Assembly: GCA_903839965.1 (NCBI GenBank)
Contig: CAIMEK010000022.1
Span: forward strand, 1 to 36,164
Direction: 5' to 3'
Length of the DNA stretch: 36,164 nucleotides
From: an uncultured Acetobacteraceae bacterium
GTDB taxonomy: Bacteria > Pseudomonadota > Alphaproteobacteria > Acetobacterales > Acetobacteraceae
Positions 29,008 through 36,164 of this stretch are shown here, piece by piece. The notes under the pieces are model-generated. The model did not search any database. It was not told where the DNA came from and saw only the letters and a program-made list of their open reading frames with translations. The stretch's first letter is position 1, and each line of letters begins with the position of its first letter. The position numbers and the translations under genes are program-made.

Positions 29008-30071
29008 GTCGCCTCGACCTCGGCATGGGGAATGGGAATGGTCTCGTGCCCGTCCGCGGCGCAGCATCCCATCGACGCCCGCTGTACGAGGGTGGCCTGC
29101 AACTCGATCCGCCGCGGCGGCGCGGCCGGTTCACGCATGCGCCGGGCCAGCATCTCCCAGGCGAGCGTAGCCATTTCCGCAGTCGGATGCTCGATGACGG
29201 ACAACGGAGGCTGCACGATGTCGGCCCAGTCCGGATGTTCGAAGGCGAGCAGCGAAACGTCGCGCGGCCAGGCCAGGCCCAGCGCCTGCAGGGCGCGGAT
29301 CATCCACAGCCCCACGCGCGTGTTGCTGGCGATCAGGCCGGTCGGGCGATCGGGGCGGCACAGCTGCGCGGCGAGCCGGGCGGCGAAGTCCGCCGCGTCG
29401 TCGCCGCGCTGCATCACCTCGGCCGACATCCGCAGACCCGACGCCCGGGCCGTGTGCCGGAACGCCTCGATGCGCTGGCGGGTGGTGATCAGGTGCGGAT
29501 AGCTGACGATGAACAGCAGCCGTCGATGGCCGAGCGCCACGAAGCGCGCGACCGCGTCCTGCATGGCGGCGCGGTTGTCGATGATGATTTCGTCGAAACG
29601 CTGCTGCGTCGGGGTGCGGTCGAGGATCACCGTCGGCAGGCCCTCGCGCATGACCAGGTCGAGGCTGGCGCCGGAGCGCGCGCTCGGCACCAGCAGCAGG
29701 CCGGCCAGCCGATGCGCGAGCAGCGCCGACAGGCGGCGGTATTCAAGCTCGGGGTCCTGCTGGCTCAGCACCTGCACCACTTCGAAGCCGCTGCGCGCGG
29801 CGATGCCTTCCAGCAGGTCGGCCAGCCCGGCGAACAGCGCGCTGGCCATGTTCGGCAGGCAGACCCCGACCAGGCGCGACTGGCCGCGCCGCAGCCCCTG
29901 CGCCAGGCGGTTCGGCACGTAGTTGAGTTCGCTTACCGCCGCGAGCACCAGCCGGCGCCGGGCCTCGCTGACGTTCTTGGTGCCGTTGAGCACGTACGAC
30001 ACGGTGCCGACCGACACCCCCGCATGCCGGGCAACGTCGAGGATCGTCACCTTCGTCTCGGGCGCCGCCAT
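29004..30071 (-). CDS. LacI-family transcriptional regulator
   Basis: VTILDVARHAGVSVGTVSYVLNGTKNVSEARRRLVLAAVSELNYVPNRLAQGLRRGQSRLVGV; 4-nt ATGA overlap with the dehydratase gene. Confidence 0.96.
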   Translation of the reverse strand: MAAPETKVTILDVARHAGVSVGTVSYVLNGTKNVSEARRRLVLAAVSELNYVPNRLAQGLRRGQSRLVGVCLPNMASALFAGLADLLEGIAARSGFEVVQVLSQQDPELEYRRLSALLAHRLAGLLLVPSARSGASLDLVMREGLPTVILDRTPTQQRFDEIIIDNRAAMQDAVARFVALGHRRLLFIVSYPHLITTRQRIEAFRHTARASGLRMSAEVMQRGDDAADFAARLAAQLCRPDRPTGLIASNTRVGLWMIRALQALGLAWPRDVSLLAFEHPDWADIVQPPLSVIEHPTAEMATLAWEMLARRMREPAAPPRRIELQATLVQRASMGCCAADGHETIPIPHAEVEAT

Positions 30072-30186
30072 CAGACACTCCCTGCCGGCGTGGTGAAACC
30101 TTTCATTTTGACATGCTGTGCCTTCCCCGGGGGACGGTCAAGCCATTCGCGGCCGGCGGCCTGGGGGGATCGAGTCGCCGCGGTTT

Positions 30187-30336
30187 GGACTCTACTGACG
30201 CCCCCGGGGCGGTGGATTCGTCCTCGGCCAGCAAAACTTATCCCCAGGACTCTACTGACGGGGATTCGGACTCTACTGACGCGACTCGGAGTTGTCCCCT
30301 GGACTCTACGCAGGGGGAATTCGGACTCTACTGACG
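30187..30336 (+). repeat. Reiterated IS-end motif GGACTCTACTGACG (four exact, one degenerate copy)
   Basis: Copies at 30187-30200, 30247-30260, 30268-30281, 30301-30309 (partial) and 30323-30336; inverted copy CGTCAGTAGAGTCC at 30870-30883. Confidence 0.9.
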
Positions 30337-30783
30337 CGACTCAACGCCCTGGCCTACGCTGGGAAGACGCAGCGCCGGATCGTCTCCGCCTGGATCGGCA
30401 CCGCCTTTGCCCAGGACGATGCCACCGCCGCCCGCAAGCAATGGCGCCAGGTTGCCGACCTGGCCAGCCCCCGCGTGCCCAAACTCGCCGCGCTGATGGA
30501 AGAGGTAGAGGACGACGCACTGGCTTACATGGACTTCCCTGTCCAGCACGGGACCAAGCTGCACAGCACCAATCCGCTCGAACGTCCCAACGGCGAGATC
30601 AAGCGCCGCAGCGAGATGGTCGGTATCTTTCCCAACGAGGACGCCGTCGTCCGTCTCATCGGCACGCTGCGGCTTGAACAGAACGATGATTGGGCGGTCC
30701 AGCATGCCCGCCATATGTCGCTGAAAACCATCGCCCAACTCAGCGATGATCCCATGGTCAGCTTGCCGCCATTGGCGGCCTGA
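30328..30783 (+). pseudogene. IS256-family transposase C-terminal fragment
   Basis: KTQRRIVSAWIGTAFAQDDATAARKQWRQVADLASPRVPKLAALMEEVEDDALAYMDFPVQHGTKLHSTNPLERPNGEIKRRSEMVGIFPNEDAVVRLIGTLRLEQNDDWAVQ; mutator/IS256 C-terminus with the N-terminal two thirds absent. Confidence 0.88.
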
Positions 30784-31204
30784 CCAGGCGGCTCAACCCC
30801 ACCCAAGAGTATCGCTCCTACACCACGGCACGGGGCACGACCGGTACAAATAACCTTCCTAATGGCCTGCGTCAGTAGAGTCCAACTCGCATTCGCTGAA
30901 ACGAACTCGCCAAATTAAGTGTGCAGTCCCGGGCCAGAACCGGCAGCCGTTGGTCAACACGTCGAAGGAAGCCCAGCCTTGAGCGCTTCCTCGGGCCTTG
31001 CGGCACGGCCATTGGCGCACGTGTTGGAGCGGCCCCCCAATTTGACAGGACAGGCGGCGTAACCGTGAGGGTTTTGAGGCGTCGGCATATTCCTTACGGA
31101 CGAAACCTAGCCCGACATAAGAGGACGGAAGCGCCGTTTGATTGTGAGCCACATGCCCGTTACGATGCCCAGTTGTTCCGCCCGATAAATGTGATAAATA
31201 TCCC

Positions 31205-31350
31205 CTAGCAGCCTGTCGGAGTGGAGGAGTTTGCAGAATTATCTTTCAAGATTCGCCAAAATCACTACCTTTTCTTCCGTATAGTGCGGAGACCGCGGAA
31301 GTAATGTCTATTTTGTTCTATTTATGTTCTTAACTCCGACAGGCTGCTAG
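31205..31350. mobile_element. MITE-like element flanked by CTAG
   Basis: CTAG-CAGCCTGTCGGAGT ... ACTCCGACAGGCTG-CTAG; perfect terminal inverted repeat, ~138 bp, AT-rich, no coding capacity. Confidence 0.8.
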
Positions 31351-31475
31351 CGATCAATATCAGGACTGGGAAGATCCGAGCCTCACCGCGGCTCAGGTCG
31401 CCGAATGTTACGGGCTCAAGCGGCGCCAGGTGTTCCACTTTTTCAACGGAATCCCCGAGGCATGAGGGAAATCTG

Positions 31476-31736
31476 ATGACCACTTCCGAGACGACGCCGG
31501 CCTCTTCAGAGACCGTCGCCTGCTACGTCGAGCGTGAGATTAATTACCTACGAGAGTGCAAAGCGCTACATGCCGAGGTCGAACGGCTACGTGCTGAGAG
31601 CGAGTTGCGCCGCAAGCTCGCCATCCACTGGCAGCAGATTGCGTGGCAGCTGCACGACCTGGCCGAGGCCGGCGCGCGCGACACGATGGAGCGGCTCACC
31701 GAAATGACGAAGTGCATCAATGCCGAGCATTCCTGA
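31476..31736 (+). CDS. Small hypothetical protein (predicted coiled coil)
   Basis: 86 aa; CYVEREINYLRECKALHAEVERLRAESELRRKLAIHWQQIAWQLHDLAEAG; overlaps the next ORF. Confidence 0.55.
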   Translation: MTTSETTPASSETVACYVEREINYLRECKALHAEVERLRAESELRRKLAIHWQQIAWQLHDLAEAGARDTMERLTEMTKCINAEHS

Positions 31737-32007
31737 AACGTTCGGCCGCACTTACCGCTTTACTCCCCCGCAGCGCCGAGCGTTATCTTGGTTGCCCGCT
31801 GATGGGTCCTGGGCGTGCACCGACCGACTTATTGATACTGCCGTGGAAAGCCTTCACCACAATTGCCGCGACCTCGTCGAGTGGGAGAACCGCGCCGGCC
31901 CTGGCGGCGGGAAGCGACGAGAATGGCGACTCACGCCAGCCGGGCTGGCAGAGCGCGGCAAACTGCAGAGTGCTATGGGCCCTTCCGAGACGACGCCACG
32001 GGGGTGA
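31720..32007 (+). CDS. Small winged-helix-like hypothetical protein
   Basis: RYRFTPPQRRALSWLPADGSWACTDRLIDTAVESLHHNCRDLVEWENRAGPGGGKRREWRLTPAGLAERGKL resembles small phage-type helix-wing proteins. Confidence 0.55.
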   Translation: MPSIPETFGRTYRFTPPQRRALSWLPADGSWACTDRLIDTAVESLHHNCRDLVEWENRAGPGGGKRREWRLTPAGLAERGKLQSAMGPSETTPRG

Positions 32008-32072
32008 AGTGGTTGGCGTATTCGCCTGCAGCGAGGACTCCCTGAGCTGCGCACCAAGCCGTTGACCGTTGC

Positions 32073-33191
32073 CTACGCGGCGTATCTTTCCTGGCATGCC
32101 AGCCGCGACAGCAGGATCAATGCCGCGGAATAGTAGTCTGGTGAAGCCCTAACTGCGGGTAGATCGAGTGGCACATCGATTTTTTGTTCCCGCGGCACCG
32201 ACGCCACACGGGCAACTGCCGCCATGCCCGGCGGTGCACGATATTGCGCGCGTGCGCCGGTCACCAAATCCACCCAGGCTGGCGGGTTTGCGTTCCGTGC
32301 CCAGAAACTGACAAACGCGTCCTGCGCTTCCCGACACCTCCCTCCCGACCAGGCCAGGTACAGCGGAACTCGAATGGCGTCGTAGGAGAATCGCGGCGGC
32401 CAATGTGGATGCGGCTCCAAGGAACCATCCCGTCCCACCCGCAGCCAATCCGGTGGCAACCGCCAAAACCCGAACCGTCCAGCGTCAATCAACTTCTGCC
32501 CGTCCGCAGAAAGCTGCGACCAAAGCGGGGACGGCACGGCCTCCGCCAGTTCCGCCAGCATGGGGAATGCATAATAGGACGGGTTGACGGTCACGCTGTC
32601 GGCAAAATCAAACCCCTCGGCGCCGGGCAGCAGCACGGTATGCGCGCCGAGCGTACGCACCAGCAGTCGCAACATGTCTCCCGCGATCCGACGCGCCAGC
32701 GTGGCATGCTCCGCGCATCCCCACCGCCGCGCGGCGCGCCACAGTGCACAAGCAATGAAGAGATCGCCATCGGTGGCGTTGTTCCAATCGGCAACCCGGA
32801 AGGGCAGGTTGGGCTGGTAGCGCCATGCATGCAGGTAGTCGGAAGGGCGGCGCAACGTGGCGATCGTCCAGGCCAGGATAGATTCGAATGCGGGCCGATC
32901 GTTGAATGCGACCGCAAACAGCAACCCCCACCCTTGGCCCTCGCTGTGCGAGCAGTCACCATTCCCAGTATCGATGATGCGACCATCCGGCGCTAGAAAT
33001 CGCCGCTTGAATTCCTCCCACTCGCAGCGACCGACGGCCACGAAATCGGCGAACCGCACACTGCCGCGCTGTGCAACCGCCGGCTTGGCCAAGGAAAATT
33101 GCGATACTCCCACCGTGGCAGAAAACGCTGCCGCACGAACCAAGCAACGCCGCGAAACCAGAATGGACTCAGCACACTTTTGATTGCGCAT
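32073..33191 (-). CDS. Second GH8 endoglucanase, BcsZ paralogue outside the bcs operon
   Basis: IDTGNGDCSHSEGQGWGLLFAVAFNDRPAFESILAWT...DWNNATDGDLFIACALWRAARRWG...VNPSYYAFPMLAELAEAVPSPLW; full length with signal-like N-terminus. Confidence 0.9.
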   Translation of the reverse strand: MRNQKCAESILVSRRCLVRAAAFSATVGVSQFSLAKPAVAQRGSVRFADFVAVGRCEWEEFKRRFLAPDGRIIDTGNGDCSHSEGQGWGLLFAVAFNDRPAFESILAWTIATLRRPSDYLHAWRYQPNLPFRVADWNNATDGDLFIACALWRAARRWGCAEHATLARRIAGDMLRLLVRTLGAHTVLLPGAEGFDFADSVTVNPSYYAFPMLAELAEAVPSPLWSQLSADGQKLIDAGRFGFWRLPPDWLRVGRDGSLEPHPHWPPRFSYDAIRVPLYLAWSGGRCREAQDAFVSFWARNANPPAWVDLVTGARAQYRAPPGMAAVARVASVPREQKIDVPLDLPAVRASPDYYSAALILLSRLACQERYAA

Positions 33192-33671
33192 AACCACTCT
33201 CCATCCCACATGCAGACTGCATGCCGATCTCGTCTATAGTTAGCGTCGCATTACGTTATTCCATTCTGGAGGCGATCGATTGGCCGCAAGGTCAGAACCG
33301 TGCCACAAACTAGATGCATCGAATGCGTCCAGATTGGAATCACTAGGCAGGTATTTTAGTACCGCTTTTTCCCACCAGCTGTCAGCCTGGTCGGGATGAC
33401 TAGTCCTTTCGGGGGACGGGACACCCCCGGGCATATTCCTCGAGCCGATACAATTCCCCGCCAAGTGCCGTTAGGGGAGCCCATCGGCTCGTCCCAACGA
33501 GAAGCGAGGCCCCGCGCGAGTGGCATTCAGACACCGAGGGCCGGCCAACCCGAACTCCCTTGGCTTCTCTTGGCCGGATTGAATAGGGGCCTTCCTCCAC
33601 GCCGATACGCAACGCGCCGGTCCAGTGATGGATGCCGATGGCGATCGATGTGGCGGAAGCAGCACCATGCC

Positions 33672-34334
33672 TTATGGCTTTGGTAGCCGCACGCCGGAGC
33701 CACCGCCGCTCTCTTCAATGAATTCGACTCCGCCGGCTTCCAACACGGCTCGGATCGCTTCGACTGTACGCGGATAGAGGCTTTCGCCACACTCAAGTCG
33801 GGCGATCGTCGATCGTGACACCTTCGCAGACTCCGCAAGTTCACGGACTTCGATTAGCAGGGCAGCACGTGCCATCCGGCACTGCGCGGCGCTCAGTTTG
33901 TCGCCTTGTGACAAATTCCACTGTCCGGGGCGGGGAGTGTCACTATCCACGGAGCTTGTTGCGGCTTGACAGAGCGCTGGACGCGATGTGGCGAGCATCT
34001 CGCTCGGCTTGACCAACCCGAGCTCGCTGGAGCTGCGGAAGTAGCCGTCTCCCAGAATATCCCACCTTCGCCCGTGTGACGCCGGTTGTTGCCGGACTGC
34101 GCCTTTCCACAGTCGCACACCCGGACCGCCGCCATTCTCCGAGATGAACTCGACGCCGGCGCCCTCAAGGACGGAACGGATAGCCTTCAGGGTTCGCGGA
34201 TGCGGTTGATGCCCGCCCGTCTCGAAACTTGCCAACGCCGATTCGGACACTTTCGCCGCCTCAGCGAGCTGAACCCTGGTGAGCCGCAGCATCGCGCGTG
34301 CGCCAAGGCATTGCTCAGACGAAATCCCAAACAT
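33672..34334 (-). CDS. Tandem HTH (Xre-like) regulator with two repeated units
   Basis: Unit 1 ...GARAMLRLTRVQLAEAAKVSESALASFETGGHQPHPRTLKAIRSVLEGAGVEFISENGGGPGVRL; unit 2 ...ARAALLIEVRELAESAKVSRSTIARLECGESLYPRTVEAIRAVLEAGGVEFIEESGGGSGVRL. Confidence 0.82.
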   Translation of the reverse strand: MFGISSEQCLGARAMLRLTRVQLAEAAKVSESALASFETGGHQPHPRTLKAIRSVLEGAGVEFISENGGGPGVRLWKGAVRQQPASHGRRWDILGDGYFRSSSELGLVKPSEMLATSRPALCQAATSSVDSDTPRPGQWNLSQGDKLSAAQCRMARAALLIEVRELAESAKVSRSTIARLECGESLYPRTVEAIRAVLEAGGVEFIEESGGGSGVRLPKP

Positions 34335-34437
34335 TGGTCCTCAGAATTAAGATCTTCAGTTGCCGGTGACCATGACCGACATCGGCCGAAAATACCATAC
34401 CAAGCAGGCGACGCGCAAACCTCAGCCGGGCCAACAT

Positions 34438-34734
34438 CTACCGCCTGCTAGACGCGGAGTAAGGTGAAGCAGATGCCATGCGAACGTAGTCCTCTGTAGG
34501 TACCCTACTCCGTAGCCGCACTCCGGCGCCACCCCCGTTCTCGTCTATGAACTCGACACCAGCCGATTCAAGCGCGGTACGGATGGCCACCAGCGTCCGA
34601 TCGTATGGGCGGCTCCGGTCCAATTCGAAGTCTATTATGGTCTTTTTCGATACGCTTGCCGCAGCCACCAAATCGGTCTGCGACCATTTCACTAGTGCCC
34701 GTGCCGCCCGGCATTGTGCGGGAAAAATCACCAT
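34438..34734 (-). CDS. HTH (Xre-like) regulator, single unit of the same family
   Basis: AQCRAARALVKWSQTDLVAAASVSKKTIIDFELDRSRPYDRTLVAIRTALESAGVEFIDENGGGAGVRL. Confidence 0.85.
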   Translation of the reverse strand: MVIFPAQCRAARALVKWSQTDLVAAASVSKKTIIDFELDRSRPYDRTLVAIRTALESAGVEFIDENGGGAGVRLRSRVPTEDYVRMASASPYSASSRR

Positions 34735-34814
34735 TTTGAAGCAAACCCTAGATTGAGAGTCTCGACCAGATCCTGATCAACGTTATGCCATAAAATTAAC
34801 ATAACGCCACAACA

Positions 34815-35252
34815 TTAGCAGCTCAGCCTGGGACCCACCGGGCTGCCAACGCCCCCCCGCGTCACCACCGGGCGCACGCGCGGCAGGTCGGTCTTGTCGT
34901 AGCGCGCGTCGAGCGTCTGGTCGGCCTCGGTAAATGCCGCTTGGCAGTGCCCGCAGCGAGCAGGTTTGGCGACCACCATGTCGTCGGGGTCCGCCGACAG
35001 CGCCCGCCCGCCGCCGTCACGGCCCAGACTGCCCTTGCGCGGGCCAAGCTGCTTGGCCTTGTCCGGTCGGTTCGGCTTCTGCGCCTTCGACGGCAGCACA
35101 CTGGAATTGTCCGGCGTCTTCGGCGGCTTGCCCAGCTTGGCTTCCAGCGCCAGAACCCGCTCCGTCAGCGCCTGAACCTGCGACCAGGGCGCACGGATCA
35201 ACGCGTCCTTCTCGTCATCCGACAGCCGACTGAGATCGGGAAACTGGGTCAC
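34815..35252 (-). pseudogene. IS66-family transposase N-terminal fragment
   Basis: LSRLSDDEKDALIRAPWSQVQALTERVLALEAKLGKPPKTPDNSSVLPSKAQKPNRPDKAKQLGPRKGSLGRDGGGRAL...CGHCQAAF...DLPRVRPVVTR, then diverges and stops. Confidence 0.88.
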
Positions 35253-35341
35253 CCATAGCTTGAATCGCGCGCCTCGTGATCACGTCAAGCGATCTTCAGA
35301 ACACCCAAGCCCGCTCGCCCCGGCTGGCCTTCATGGCTGTT

Positions 35342-36164
35342 CAACGCTCCGTCACTCCGACGAGGTTGAGGAGCGGGTCGAGGCCGCCGAGCGCCGCGCG
35401 GTAGCGGTCCTGTGGAAGTGTGCCTGAGCGGTTGGACTTGAGGATGTTGAAGGCGAAGCTGCGAATGCGGGCGAAGATGCCGGGGTTGGATCGGATGCGG
35501 GAGCGGTCCTCGCCCATGGTGACGTCGCGGCTGTAGTGGGATGTGGTTTCGACGCTCCAGTGAGCGCGGATAGCATCGGCAGCGACCGTGGCGGCGAGCG
35601 GTTGGTTGGCGAGATAGTAGGCTGTCTCGGCCGAATGATGAAAGCCGCAGCTGGCATCGCAGGTGAAGACGTCGCGCTCGACCCGGATGATGGTCCTGAC
35701 GTGATCATCCCAGTCGGTGTCGACAAGTCTGTCACCGGGATCGAAGGCCGTGACGATGCGACGTTCGATGCGATTGCGCCCTTTGCCTTGGTTGCTGGAG
35801 GCATCGAGCGGCGTGGTTGTCGCGCAGATATCGCGGGTCTGGGCGAGCAGAGTGGGCTGATTGTCCTTGAGTTGGACGATCAGGGTGAGGTCCGCGGCGC
35901 GGGCGACCTCGAACAGTTTTTTTGGCAGTGCAACGCATCGAGCGTGACCAGGGCACCGGAGGCGATACCGAGTTCGGCGAGCAGCGCCTGCGCGGCTGGG
36001 ATCTCGTTGGATTTCGCGTCGATGTCGACGTGGGCGAGCACCAGGACGGTGTCGGTGGCGAACGCGCTCAGCACCTGCGCGGCGGCGCGATCATGGAACG
36101 CGTCGAAGCTGCCGCGCAGCGTCTTGCCATCCAGCGCGATGCTGCTGCGTCCGCCGCCCCCGCA
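35342..36164 (-). pseudogene. ISAs1-family transposase, frameshifted, running off the window edge
   Basis: ATDTVLVLAHVDIDAKSNEIPAAQALLAELGIASGALVTLDALHCQK then, after an A7 run, LFEVARAADLTLIVQLKDNQPTLLAQTRDIC...RDVFTCDASCGFHHSAETAYYLANQPL...HWSVETTSHYSRDVTMGEDRSRIRSNPGIFARIRSFAFNILK. Confidence 0.85.

Noticed and set aside
30187-30336. Possible CRISPR array (regular repeats)
   Set aside because: Repeat copies are short (14 nt), spacing is irregular (about 60, 21 and 55 nt), and the same motif occurs inverted at the other end of an IS256 remnant, so they are IS ends.
29025-30677. 550-aa plus-strand ORF
   Set aside because: Shadow of the LacI gene on the opposite strand, joined by chance to the repeat region and IS256 remnant in another frame.
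33396-33686. Small ORFs on both strands between the GH8 paralogue and HTH genes
   Set aside because: No motif, no consistent start region, and both strands equally open.

Overview
High-GC alphaproteobacterial window, probably Acetobacteraceae (inferred from the fused BcsAB and BcsD), with one large cellulose secretion operon and heavy mobile-element remodelling. (1) 572-12431 (+): bcsZ (GH8) - Pro/Ala-rich accessory ORF - bcsQ - bcsAB fusion - bcsC - bcsD. The last junctions overlap by 4 nt. The 3' end of a second GH8 gene survives as a relic at 2053-2130, and a second full-length GH8 paralogue lies alone at 32073-33191 (-). (2) ~12.69-18.14 kb: an IS21-family element whose istA is split by a complete IS66-family element (13112-15897) with a perfect 8-bp target duplication (GCCGATGC). 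(3) 19.97-24.55 kb: a minus-strand operon of a DUF3365/CXXCH/HAMP membrane sensor and an MscS-type channel with a cNMP-binding-like tail (frameshifted), a plus-strand Xre/RES toxin-antitoxin pair, and an SDR gene broken by an amber codon. (4) 25.0-30.1 kb: SRAP (YedK/HMCES), Asp/Glu racemase-like protein, an IS4-family element with an 11-bp target duplication, an enolase-superfamily dehydratase and a LacI regulator. (5) 30.2-36.2 kb: IS256-type remnant with reiterated terminal repeats, a 138-bp MITE-like element, small phage-like ORFs, three homologous HTH units, an IS66 fragment and a frameshifted ISAs1 transposase. No rRNA, tRNA or CRISPR array was recognised. The best candidates for follow-up are the hybrid cellulose operon with its GH8 copies, and the heme-sensor/gated-channel operon.
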